Source: Desulfogranum marinum (GTDB lineage: Bacteria > Desulfobacterota > Desulfobulbia > Desulfobulbales > Desulfobulbaceae). From it: a stretch of DNA of 64,000 bases. Made by a program: the position numbers and the translations under genes. The DNA is taken from contig NZ_JAFFQD010000002.1 of the NCBI RefSeq assembly GCF_016918565.1, forward strand, positions 62,001 to 126,000, written 5' to 3'. The notes beneath the pieces were generated by a model. The model had not been told where the DNA came from. It worked only from the letters and a program-made list of their open reading frames with translations, and did not search any database. This document shows positions 50,025 to 58,384 of the stretch, in pieces. Positions within the stretch are counted from its first letter, which is position 1. Each line of letters begins with the position of its first letter.

Positions 50025-51344
50025 ATGGTGCAACCCCATGAAGTGAAAACTGTACTTGCTAAGCACATATTGGCAGACGGGCTTGAGTTGGTCATGGATT
50101 TGGAAAATTCCAGTGGTTCCTATCTGGTTGACAAACTCAGCGGTGATCGTTTCCTTGATTTCTTTTCCATGTATGCATCCATGGCCGTCGGATACAATCA
50201 TCCCCGACTGTTGGCGGTTAAGGATCAACTGGCACAACTGGTTATCCAGAAGCCTTCCTGTTCTGATGTCTACACTGAAACCTTTGCCGAATTTGTGGCT
50301 ACCTTTTCCAAGCTGGCCATGCCTGCAGCTCTCCCCCATGTGTTTTTTATCGAAGGCGGTGCCCCGGCAGTTGAAAATGCACTGAAAACAGCCTTTGACT
50401 GGAAAGTGCGTAAGAATTTTGTAAAGGGAGCCAAGGTCCAGAAAGGGAGCAAAATTATCCATTTTCAGCAGGCCTTTCATGGGAGGTCCGGATACACTCT
50501 TTCCTTGACCAATACCTTTGATACACGGAAAACAAAATTTTTCCCTTCTCTGCAGTGGCCGCGTATCATCAATCCAAAAATAACTTTTCCCATCAATCAA
50601 GAAAGCCTTGAGCAGGTAGCTGAACTCGAAGGAGTGGCGGTCCAGCAGATTAACGACGTGATTGCGGCTGAAGGAGACGATATTGCCGGGCTTATTATTG
50701 AACCGATCCAGGGGGAAGGGGGGGATAATCATTTTCGACCACAATTTTTGCAGCAGCTTCGGCAGATTTGTGACCAGCATGATATTCTCTACATCATGGA
50801 TGAAGTGCAGAGTGGTGTAGGATTAACCGGTAAGTTTTGGGCGCACGAGCATTTTAACGTGAGACCGGACATCCTGTGCTTTGGCAAAAAAACACAGGTT
50901 TGCGGCATTCTGGCCTCACGCCGTATTGATGAGGTGGATAACAATGTCTTTCAGGAATCCAGCCGAATTAATTCCACCTTTGGCGGCAACCTGATTGATA
51001 TGGCAAGATGCGCTCATCTTCTCCGTATTATCGAAGAAGAAAACCTGGTGGACAACAGTCGCCGCCAGGGGGAACTGCTTCTCAGCGAGTTGGAAAAGCT
51101 TGGCCGGGATTTCCCGCATATGGTAACCGGTGCTCGGGGGAGGGGACTGATGTGCGCTTTTGACCTGCCTGAAGAGCAGACAAGAAACCGGTTGTTGAGC
51201 GAGCTGTTCAAGCAAAGAGTGCTTCTGTTGGGCGCCGGGGAAAAAACCGTCCGCTTTCGGCCCCATTTAATTGTCAACAGCAATGAAATTCAACAGGTAA
51301 TAGGCATCATCCGCAACATACTGAGTAAAATACAATATCATTAA
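50025..51344 (+). CDS. lat: L-lysine 6-transaminase
   Basis: A 439-residue class-III PLP aminotransferase. It moves the epsilon-amino group of lysine to 2-oxoglutarate, giving 2-aminoadipate semialdehyde. The PLP lysine is in FGKKTQVCG (Lys288 or Lys289), and MDEVQSGVG marks the cofactor Asp. FFIEGGAPAVENALKTAFDWK and the KKTQVCG loop are characteristic of LAT rather than ornithine or acetylornithine enzymes. The start is ATG 50025 with GAGGAGG upstream, 92 bases after the dehydrogenase. A repeat element follows it. Confidence 0.9.
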   Translation: MVQPHEVKTVLAKHILADGLELVMDLENSSGSYLVDKLSGDRFLDFFSMYASMAVGYNHPRLLAVKDQLAQLVIQKPSCSDVYTETFAEFVATFSKLAMPAALPHVFFIEGGAPAVENALKTAFDWKVRKNFVKGAKVQKGSKIIHFQQAFHGRSGYTLSLTNTFDTRKTKFFPSLQWPRIINPKITFPINQESLEQVAELEGVAVQQINDVIAAEGDDIAGLIIEPIQGEGGDNHFRPQFLQQLRQICDQHDILYIMDEVQSGVGLTGKFWAHEHFNVRPDILCFGKKTQVCGILASRRIDEVDNNVFQESSRINSTFGGNLIDMARCAHLLRIIEEENLVDNSRRQGELLLSELEKLGRDFPHMVTGARGRGLMCAFDLPEEQTRNRLLSELFKQRVLLLGAGEKTVRFRPHLIVNSNEIQQVIGIIRNILSKIQYH

Positions 51345-51389
51345 TCCATCAGTTTCAGGAATTGCTGAATAATAACCTGCACCCAGTAA

Positions 51390-51553
51390 TGATGGACTCG
51401 TAAAAAATCCATCACTCACTAAAGATGGCTAAGTACAAACGTTTGATATACAAGGCGCAGTGTTTTGCTCGAGGCTTTGACTATACATATGGTATGTCAA
51501 AGCCTCGGGTAAAACCTGTAACACCGTAGATCGGACTTTTTACGACAACATCA
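51390..51553. repeat. MITE-like palindromic element, 164 bases
   Basis: The ends are imperfect inverted repeats: TGATGGACTCGTAAAAAATCC (51390-51410, 21 bases) against CGGACTTTTTACGACAACATCA (51532-51553). In the middle TTTTgCtCGAGGCTTTGAC (51463-51481) faces GTCAAAGCCTCGggTAAAA (51496-51514), with 12 bases pairing perfectly. No open frame is inside. From memory, similar elements with a CAAGGCGC segment and an ACACCGTAGATCG end occur in many copies in sulfate-reducer genomes; this was not checked. It lies 45 bases after lat and 22 before the next gene. Confidence 0.7.
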
Positions 51554-51575
51554 ATAATAAAAGTCGAGGGTAACC

Positions 51576-52931
51576 ATGGGCGAACAGCAACAGTTTGATT
51601 GGCAACGGCGACCGGAAGTCGAATCTTTTCTTCTTCAGTTGCTTGCTGATTTTCGGGGAAATAATCGAGATCTTGAGCAGCTGGAAGCAAAGTTAAAGGC
51701 TGTGACCAGTACCCGTCTTTTTGACTGGATCGATCATTTTGTAGTTGAGGATTCTCTCCATATCCGTACCAAACTGAGCGAAATGGGGTTTGTTAGGGAA
51801 GAGAGTGAACCTGTATCCAGTTATGTGTACCCTGGTGTCATGTTGCCGGCAGTGGTTTTTTCTGCCAACAAGTTTAGCCATCATCCTGGGGTGGCTCTGC
51901 GGGTGGAGAATATTGCAGACTTTATTCAGTTTAACGGATTCAACGGAACTATCGAGGGGGCTCCATTGGCTCCTTTTCGGCAGTGCTGCGTGTCGCTGGA
52001 CAATGGTGCCGCTCTGTATGCGGTAGAGAGAAGGGGAACCAGGGCAATGCAGACGGTGTCGCTTGCAGATGGCTTTCAGCAGCAATACCAGACCGGGCTT
52101 GAACAGTGGCAGCTTATCCCTCGTGGCCTGGTCGATGAAGAGCAGGCTTTTTCAGCAATTTTCGCCACCGTAGACAGCCTTGTGCGCAGTTTCGGCCCGG
52201 ATCTAGCCGCCCACATTGTTTGCGAAGGGGAGCGTCGTTACTGGCTTTCCAGAAATTATGCGGCTCGCATCCAGAAGATGCGGCAGGACATCCTTGGTAT
52301 GGGATGGGCAAACAACGATCACCATACCTTTCGCAGCTCACGACAATATTTTACCCGGCTGGTTGACCTGTTCATTCGGTTGGGCTTTACCAAAAGGGAG
52401 CGTTTTTACGCAGGCAAAGAAGCCGGGTGGGGTGCCCAGGTGATGGAAAACAGTACCGCTGGTTTGTCCCTTTTTTTGGATGTTGATCTAGCCCCCGAAG
52501 AGGTCAGTGTTGATTTTTCCACCCAGCCGCTGGAAGAACGGGACCAGCTGGGAACCGTTGGTTTGTGGTGCGCGCTGCATGGTGATTCGATCCTTAAGGC
52601 GGGAATGCATCACCTTGCCGTGGACTGTCTCTTTGGCGACCTTGTTCAGGATGTGGAGCAATATGGAGTAGCGTTTATGGCGCCCTTTAGTGACTTTGAG
52701 TACCTGAAACAGGCCTTTAGTAAAGGCGAGATCTGGGAGGTCGATCCTTTACGAGTACAAAATCTCCTGGAGCAAAAAAGAATTACCCAAGAAAAAGCAG
52801 AGCAGTTTTTACACAAAGGAGTGCTCGGCAGTCACCTGGAAAATATCCAACGTCGGGATGGGTATAAAGGGTTTAATAAAAAAAATGTCAATGTGATCAT
52901 TAAAGAGACTGATCCGCGAGTGTATAACTGA
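51576..52931 (+). CDS. Two-domain VOC-like metalloprotein, possible 2-oxoadipate enzyme
   Basis: A 451-residue soluble protein that I do not recognise by name. Both halves have glyoxalase/VOC-like features. The N-terminal half has WIDHFVVEDSLHIRTKLSEMGF (about 49-70) and a beta-rich stretch to residue 150. The second half begins NDHHTFRSSRQYFTRLVDLFIRLGF (near 248), then GAQVMENSTAGLSLFLDVDL, and HHLAVDCLFG further on. The NDHxxFR element recalls DUF1338 proteins, the 2-oxoadipate dioxygenase/decarboxylase family. Placed after lat and the aminoadipate-semialdehyde dehydrogenase, it may act on 2-oxoadipate or a related acid. This function is inference. ATG start. Confidence 0.55.
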   Translation: MGEQQQFDWQRRPEVESFLLQLLADFRGNNRDLEQLEAKLKAVTSTRLFDWIDHFVVEDSLHIRTKLSEMGFVREESEPVSSYVYPGVMLPAVVFSANKFSHHPGVALRVENIADFIQFNGFNGTIEGAPLAPFRQCCVSLDNGAALYAVERRGTRAMQTVSLADGFQQQYQTGLEQWQLIPRGLVDEEQAFSAIFATVDSLVRSFGPDLAAHIVCEGERRYWLSRNYAARIQKMRQDILGMGWANNDHHTFRSSRQYFTRLVDLFIRLGFTKRERFYAGKEAGWGAQVMENSTAGLSLFLDVDLAPEEVSVDFSTQPLEERDQLGTVGLWCALHGDSILKAGMHHLAVDCLFGDLVQDVEQYGVAFMAPFSDFEYLKQAFSKGEIWEVDPLRVQNLLEQKRITQEKAEQFLHKGVLGSHLENIQRRDGYKGFNKKNVNVIIKETDPRVYN

Positions 52932-52954
52932 TTCGAGCTCTTGGTCTTGCAATG

Positions 52955-54067
52955 TTATCCCTTCTTTTTTCCTTTTTTCATCGCTTTTATTTTCAGGGAT
53001 ACCCCTTTCCAGGTTTCTTTTTCTATCTGAGGGGCGGATTTCTGCTCTTTGTTTGCGAAAAAAGCGAGTTCACGCTGCATTTTAAGATAACTGTCCAACC
53101 GTTCCCTGGGGATTTGCCCGGAGGCGACACCATCCAAAACCTGACAGCCAGGTTCATGGGTGTGACTGCAGTCTGCAAACCGGCATGATCGAGTGAGAAA
53201 TTCGATTTCCGGAAAGGTTGTATCAAGGGCGCCGTGATCGTCGCTGAAAGTTATTTCCCGCATGCCTGGATTGTCAATCACCATGCCGCCTGAAGGGAGT
53301 GTGATTAAATCTCGAGTGGTGGTGGTATGCCTGCCTTTGCCGACTCTTTTGCTGACAGCTCCCGTAGCTTGCAGATCTGCGCCGTAAAGCCTGTTTATCA
53401 GCGTAGATTTCCCTGCACCTGAGGAACCGATCAGGGTAACTGTCTGACCAGGGGCAAGGTATCCATCAAGGGCAGATAGCCCGTTCTCCTCATGGGCTGA
53501 TATCAAGTGTACCGGTACACCAAAGGCTATGGCCTCTACTTCATCTGCCCTTTGTTGAGGATGCTGCTCAAGGTCGGCTTTGGTGAGCACGATTGCCGGG
53601 GTGAGGCCGCAGTTATAGACCAGGGTCAGGTAACGTTCAAGCCGTCGCAGGTTAAAATCACGATCCAGCCCGCAGACAATAAAGACGGTATCAATATTTG
53701 CCGCCATTATTTGTTCTTTTACCTGGCCTGTTTTCTGCTTGTGTTTGCTGCCGGCGGCACCTCTTACCAGTATATTTCTTCTTTCCAGAACGCTGGTAAT
53801 GATCTCGTCTTTAACCACTACCCAGTCACCTACTACCGGCTGAATTCCCTCTGGAGTGTACTCCAGAGTCGCTGCTGGAGCTACACTGAAAGGGGTGGTT
53901 CCCTGGTTGACCAGAAAGCTGTTCTTACACCCCCCAATGACCCTTGCTGGTGTGCAGGGAGAGGGGAGTTCTTCCAGTGCTGTCTGAAAATGGCTGGTCC
54001 ACCCCATCCGGATAAGATGTTCGGGGAAGGTCTGTAGAGGATGATTAAACGTAGCCTGTTCATCCAT
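52955..54067 (-). CDS. rsgA: Ribosome small-subunit-dependent GTPase RsgA
   Basis: RsgA is a late 30S assembly GTPase. The 370-residue protein shows the circular permutation of the family: an N-terminal OB domain (about 35-110), then G4 TKAD at 162-165, G1 GSSGAGKST at 214-222, G3 DNPGMR near 268, and a C-terminal zinc site CRFADCSHTHEPGC. ATG start. It is convergent with the preceding gene, only 23 bases apart. The Lys-rich tail is unusual but plausible. Confidence 0.95.
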   Translation of the reverse strand: MDEQATFNHPLQTFPEHLIRMGWTSHFQTALEELPSPCTPARVIGGCKNSFLVNQGTTPFSVAPAATLEYTPEGIQPVVGDWVVVKDEIITSVLERRNILVRGAAGSKHKQKTGQVKEQIMAANIDTVFIVCGLDRDFNLRRLERYLTLVYNCGLTPAIVLTKADLEQHPQQRADEVEAIAFGVPVHLISAHEENGLSALDGYLAPGQTVTLIGSSGAGKSTLINRLYGADLQATGAVSKRVGKGRHTTTTRDLITLPSGGMVIDNPGMREITFSDDHGALDTTFPEIEFLTRSCRFADCSHTHEPGCQVLDGVASGQIPRERLDSYLKMQRELAFFANKEQKSAPQIEKETWKGVSLKIKAMKKGKKKG

Positions 54068-54396
54068 TGTGTTGTTCCATGTGTTGGTGTCGTAGAGTTA
54101 ACGGATCGTATTCAGTAGTAAAAAATGAGGTTTTTGCTGAAGCAGGAGACAATAAAAAGAAAGGATTAGAATGAATATCCCTTGCATTCAATCCTGGGGG
54201 CGCTTTTCCAGATGGCTAATTTTGATCAATCAGTTACAGTTTTTAGATATGATAAATCAAAGAGTTATCAAGCCCGCGCGTAGTTCTATTGGCGTAAATG
54301 TAAAACTCAGTGATGAGGAGAGATACTGGCTAACTATCTATATATGTGTTGCATCTCCTTGTCAAGCTGTAACTATTGCTTGGTCGCAAGACAACG
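54068..54396. other. Gap upstream of rsgA
   Basis: A 329-base region upstream of rsgA (minus) and downstream of the 68-residue minus-strand gene. It contains an imperfect inverted repeat TTCAG-AAAAA / TTTTT-CTGAA at about 54111-54142. A plus-strand open frame from 54171 has a fair ribosome site but runs antisense through the small gene and has no recognisable features. No RNA gene seen. Confidence 0.4.
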
Positions 54397-54603
54397 CTAT
54401 TCTTCTTCAAGCAGGGCGATTTCCATATCTATCATTTCCCGTGCTCTTTCTACTGCCCGTCGCTGGTTTTCACCACCCATGGCGACATGCTGGGTGTAGC
54501 CCGAAGGACTGGTGATATCAAAGCTGAAGTTGGCGCACATGTTTTTCTCCGCCTTTACTGAAATAACCCAGCCTTGATATATATCTGTTATCGGATTGTT
54601 CAT
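54397..54603 (-). CDS. Conserved small hypothetical protein
   Basis: A 68-residue protein beginning MNNPITDIYQGWVISVKAEK. It has a beta-strand-rich middle (NFSFDITSPSGYTQHVAMGG) and a C-terminal helix (RAVERAREMIDMEIALLEEE). A purine-rich GGAGAAGAGAG lies before the ATG. Codon use and amino-acid composition look coding, and the open frame on the other strand does not. I have an impression of similar short proteins in other delta-proteobacteria, but no function can be named. It stands alone. Confidence 0.6.
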   Translation of the reverse strand: MNNPITDIYQGWVISVKAEKNMCANFSFDITSPSGYTQHVAMGGENQRRAVERAREMIDMEIALLEEE

Positions 54604-54927
54604 TTTTCTCTCTTCTCCGCCATAGCTTTGGTTTCCTAAAAGAGGCTTTTTTGTGTGTTTTCTGTTGTGGTCTTAGTGGTGTAAGTGTTGGTTATAAGAA
54701 CTGGTCTGTGGTAGATTTGCAGCTTAACCATAGAAAATATGAGCATTTCCATAAAGGATTTTCGTACCATAGACGCATAGAAACGAATCTTGGGGAAGAG
54801 TCATCACCTTTTAGGGATAAGGGGTACATAATAGAGTGGCTGCGTCCCTCTTTCAGGGGTGTAACTGAACAATTTGCAGCAGCATCTCTACTCTTTCATT
54901 GGAAATCAGTCTAAAATGAGGAAATAA
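54604..54927. other. Gap upstream of the LysE-type gene
   Basis: A 324-base region between divergent genes: the 68-residue gene (minus) and the LysE-type exporter (plus). It should contain both promoters; none is clear by eye. A plus-strand frame of 87 codons at 54651-54914 has no ribosome site or protein-like composition. Confidence 0.4.
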
Positions 54928-55554
54928 ATGTTACCGATCGAAACCCAGATGACTTTTCTTATGGCCTCCATACTGCTTGCCTTGGCTCCCGGCCCGGATA
55001 ATATTTTTGTCCTGACCCAGTCCGCCCTTCACGGAAGACTTGCCGGGATTGTTGTCATGCTCGGCCTTTGCACCGGACTTATTGTCCACAGTAGTGCCGT
55101 TGCTTTTGGCGTGGCCGTTATTTTTCAGACCTCTGTACTGGCGTTTACCATCCTTAAATTTGTTGGAGCAGCCTATCTTGTCTATTTGGCATGGGGGGCT
55201 TTTCGTGCGCCTGCTACTGCAATCCGGAACAGCCAAAACGGCCACATAAAGTATGGGAAACTCTACCGTCGTGGCATCATAATGAACATCACCAACCCCA
55301 AGGTGTCCATTTTCTTTTTAGCATTTTTACCACAATTTGCTGATCCGCAGCGAGGGGCGATAACCATCCAGATGCTGTTCCTGGGTGGTTTGTTTATCAT
55401 TGCCACCATCGTTATTTTTGGAGCTATTGCTCTACTGGCAGGCACTCTTGGCAGGTGGTTGAAACAATCGTCTCGCATCCAGCTTATCCTTAACAGGGTC
55501 GCTGGTACGGTTTTTCTCGGCTTAGCCCTTAAACTGGCCACAACGGAGCGCTAG
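54928..55554 (+). CDS. LysE/RhtB-family amino-acid exporter
   Basis: A 208-residue inner-membrane protein with six hydrophobic segments. ALAPGPDNIFVLTQSALHGRLAGI (about residues 17-40) is the family signature, and the NPKVSIFFLAFLPQFADP segment near residue 118 is also typical. Such proteins export lysine, threonine, homoserine or other amino acids by proton antiport. The lysine-degradation genes are about 2 kb away on the same strand, but other genes lie between, so a link is only suggestive. ATG start with GAGG upstream. Confidence 0.88.
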   Translation: MLPIETQMTFLMASILLALAPGPDNIFVLTQSALHGRLAGIVVMLGLCTGLIVHSSAVAFGVAVIFQTSVLAFTILKFVGAAYLVYLAWGAFRAPATAIRNSQNGHIKYGKLYRRGIIMNITNPKVSIFFLAFLPQFADPQRGAITIQMLFLGGLFIIATIVIFGAIALLAGTLGRWLKQSSRIQLILNRVAGTVFLGLALKLATTER

Positions 55555-55580
55555 TAAACAAGACGCTGAACGTTTTGTCA

Positions 55581-57773
55581 TTACAGGTTCCTAGCTTGTT
55601 TTTTTAGCAGCTGGAGAAAAGCCTCCGCCCGTAGAGGCTTGCTGAACAGAAATCCTTGGATCTCGTCACATCCTTTGGCGGCAAGAAAGTCTCTCTGTGC
55701 TTCCGTCTCAACTCCTTCAGCAACCATACGCAGCCCCAGTGCCTTACCAAGTTCGAGCATGGCGCTGACAATCGCCTCGGCGTCTGCATTTTTTCCTATA
55801 TCACAGATAAAGGATTTGTCTATTTTGATCATGTCAAAGGGGAAACGGTGGATATAGGCCAAGCTGGAATAACCGGTGCCGAAATCATCCATCGCCAGGG
55901 AAAAACCCTTTTCTTTTAACTCATTGAGTCGAACAGCTGCCCTGCGTGGATTATTCATTACCAGGCTCTCGGTCAGTTCCAGCTCTAGATTTATCGCCTG
56001 AAAACCGGTTTTTTTCAGGACGCCATCGAGCATGTCAACCAATTCCTGGTATCGAAACTGTCTGGCCGATACATTGACTGATATCCGCAGATTGCATCCG
56101 GTTTCTTTTTTCCAGGTACTCGCTTCTGTCACTGCTTGGCGTGCTACCCAGTCTCCCAAAGGAAGAATGAGCCCTGTTTCTTCGGCGATCGGAATAAAAC
56201 TGTCGGGCAGGAGCAACCCCATAGTGGGATGGTTCCAGCGAACCAGTGCTTCGGCGCCGATTACCTTATGCGTTTTGAGGTCGAACTGGGGCTGGTAGTA
56301 AAGCTCCAATTGTTCTTTTTGCAGTGCGTTGTGAAGATCCTGTTTGAGCTCAATCCATTTGGCTGCTTCCTGGGTCAATCCTTCGGCATAGTAGCGGAAC
56401 CATCCTTTGTCATTGGCCTTAGCCCTGTACATGGCTGTATCAGCATGCATCATAAGGGTTTCAGGAGTATCACCGTCTTTTGGGTACAGGGCAATACCTA
56501 TACTGCAGCCGTTGTAGAGCTGCCTCCCGGCAATGGGGAGTTTCCGGCTTACTTCATCGAGCAGCCTGCGAACAATGGTCGTGACCTGGTGTTCACTCTC
56601 CGGGGCATAGAGGAGAACTACATATTCATCGCCACCAATTCGGGCAACAGTGTCCACCTCCCGCACACAACCAAGAATCCTTTTGCCAATAGCTTTCAGC
56701 ACCTGATCACCCACGGTGTGGCCAAGGGTATCGTTGATTTGCTTGAAATTATCCAGGTCAAGAAACAGGAGGGCGAGTTGCTGCTGATCTCTTTTGGCCA
56801 TGATAATTGCCTGCTGGAGACGGTTGTCAAGCAGGTTACGGTTGGCCAGGCCGGTCATGGTATCAAAGTTTGCCTTTGTCTCGAGTTGCTGTTCATATTG
56901 TTTACGCTCAGTCACATCCTGGAGGGTTTCCACTGCGCCAACTATATTACCGTCAAGGCCGTAGAGCGGCACTGCCGTAAAATAAAGCCATTTGGGACCT
57001 GACTGAAAGTGGGGGAAATAAGCTGTTGCTTCCCAGGCCCCTTTGACCAGCGGAGAATTTTTGCAGATGCCCTGGTAATATTCCGGTACCTGATCTCCTT
57101 GGCCATCGACGATCAGGTCCGCCATCACAGGCCGTTTAGCATCGTAAAAAGCCTTCCATTGATTGCTGGTTCCAACCATATCTTGTGCGGGAACCTCGTT
57201 TAGTGCGGCACAGGCGCGGTTCCAGTGAGTCACCTGGTGATCAGTATTAATGACAAACATGGGTACAGGGGAACCATCTATAATTTCGTGTAAAAGATGC
57301 TCATTTTCCCTTAGCGCTGCTGCAGATGTTTTTTCAGCGGTGATGTCGCGCAGCGTTTCAATGGCGCCGACGATTTCGCCGTCATCATTGGTAAGAGCTG
57401 CTGCTGTGAAGGCAAGCCACTTGCCTCCATTGGGTAAGTGGGGGAAAAAACTTTCTGCCTCCCATGTACCTTCCAGAATTTGTGAAGGGGAATAGCCGGC
57501 ACCATAATAGTGTGCTATCTGGTCCAACTTGCCGTCAACAATGAGATCTGCCATCACGGGTCGTTCTTCCGGGTAGAAGGGCTCCCAGGTTTTGGTCGTG
57601 CCGAGCATGCGCTTGGCTGAAACTCCTGTGATAATTTCACATGCCCTGTTCCAGTGCAAAATGCGGTGCTGGTGGTCAATGACAAAAGTTGCCACTGGAA
57701 AATTTTCAACAATCTGGGCCATGAGATTGTTTCCTTTGCCTCGTATCTCTGACATTTTGCTGAGTTTTTTCAA
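55581..57773 (-). CDS. PAS-PAS-GGDEF-EAL cyclic-di-GMP enzyme
   Basis: A 730-residue protein without membrane segments. Two PAS domains (about 18-150 and 155-285) are followed by GGDEF (about 300-455) and EAL (465-725). The cyclase motif is GGDEY and the phosphodiesterase motif EALVRW, with DDFGTGYSSL in loop 6, so both activities look intact. The two PAS domains are near copies: both contain HWNRAC and RPVMADLIVDG. The start is probably TTG 57773, five bases after GGAG; ATG 57755 is the alternative. Convergent with the exporter gene; not part of the Rsb-type operon upstream. Confidence 0.93.
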   Translation of the reverse strand: MKKLSKMSEIRGKGNNLMAQIVENFPVATFVIDHQHRILHWNRACEIITGVSAKRMLGTTKTWEPFYPEERPVMADLIVDGKLDQIAHYYGAGYSPSQILEGTWEAESFFPHLPNGGKWLAFTAAALTNDDGEIVGAIETLRDITAEKTSAAALRENEHLLHEIIDGSPVPMFVINTDHQVTHWNRACAALNEVPAQDMVGTSNQWKAFYDAKRPVMADLIVDGQGDQVPEYYQGICKNSPLVKGAWEATAYFPHFQSGPKWLYFTAVPLYGLDGNIVGAVETLQDVTERKQYEQQLETKANFDTMTGLANRNLLDNRLQQAIIMAKRDQQQLALLFLDLDNFKQINDTLGHTVGDQVLKAIGKRILGCVREVDTVARIGGDEYVVLLYAPESEHQVTTIVRRLLDEVSRKLPIAGRQLYNGCSIGIALYPKDGDTPETLMMHADTAMYRAKANDKGWFRYYAEGLTQEAAKWIELKQDLHNALQKEQLELYYQPQFDLKTHKVIGAEALVRWNHPTMGLLLPDSFIPIAEETGLILPLGDWVARQAVTEASTWKKETGCNLRISVNVSARQFRYQELVDMLDGVLKKTGFQAINLELELTESLVMNNPRRAAVRLNELKEKGFSLAMDDFGTGYSSLAYIHRFPFDMIKIDKSFICDIGKNADAEAIVSAMLELGKALGLRMVAEGVETEAQRDFLAAKGCDEIQGFLFSKPLRAEAFLQLLKKQARNL

Positions 57774-58384
57774 GGTTTCTCCACAGCGGTTTTACGGAGC
57801 AACTCCTATTGAAAATAAGGTTCGATTAAGGAAACCAATTGGGTCTCTGTTCATTTAGTTGCCTGATAATGATTAAAGAGACGGTAAACACCTGTTGAAT
57901 TGAATATAAGGGCAGTACTTTTTTGGTGAAAATACGAACTACCTTATCAACTGGTCATTGTAATAAAGATAATACAAAGTGGTAAATCGTCCACCATATC
58001 TTGATGCGCAGCGGGGCAGGTTTAATCCGACAAACTTTATAATTGTATCAATCTTACCTACCAATAAGACAAAAAATCCATTGATATCCCCCCGCGTCAA
58101 CTTACCCAAACACTGATTAGTCGCAATTTAGCCTTAGCTTGGATAAGGTCAACTACGCTAATAAAATCAGAACCTCTTCTTTCCTGGAAAGTTGACAGAT
58201 TGGCTTGGTTTGTCGACAGAGGAAACAACTTAAATTTTGCCTGCCTAGATCCGATTAACATTGCCTGTACCTACCTTGATCATGTCCCGATGCTTTGCAG
58301 AAAAAGGGTCCGCTATAAAATATGGCCGAAGAGGTACTTTTTTTCTAAAATATACTATTGCGTTATATGAGGGGCGATCGATGA
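57774..58384. other. AT-rich gap downstream of the signalling operon
   Basis: A 611-base region between the end of the HisC-like gene and the start of the cyclic-di-GMP gene, both on the minus strand. It is AT-rich with no open frame of interest, no clear terminator for the operon and no obvious promoter for the next gene. No tRNA-like or CRISPR-like structure seen. Confidence 0.4.

Noticed and set aside
54171-54515. 114-codon plus-strand open frame with a fair ribosome site
   Set aside because: It runs antisense through the better-supported 68-residue gene and shows no family features.
54651-54914. 87-codon plus-strand open frame before the exporter gene
   Set aside because: No ribosome site and a composition typical of random sequence.
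56136-57002. 288-codon plus-strand open frame opposite the GGDEF-EAL gene
   Set aside because: The opposite strand encodes intact GGDEF and EAL motifs; this frame has no recognisable domain.
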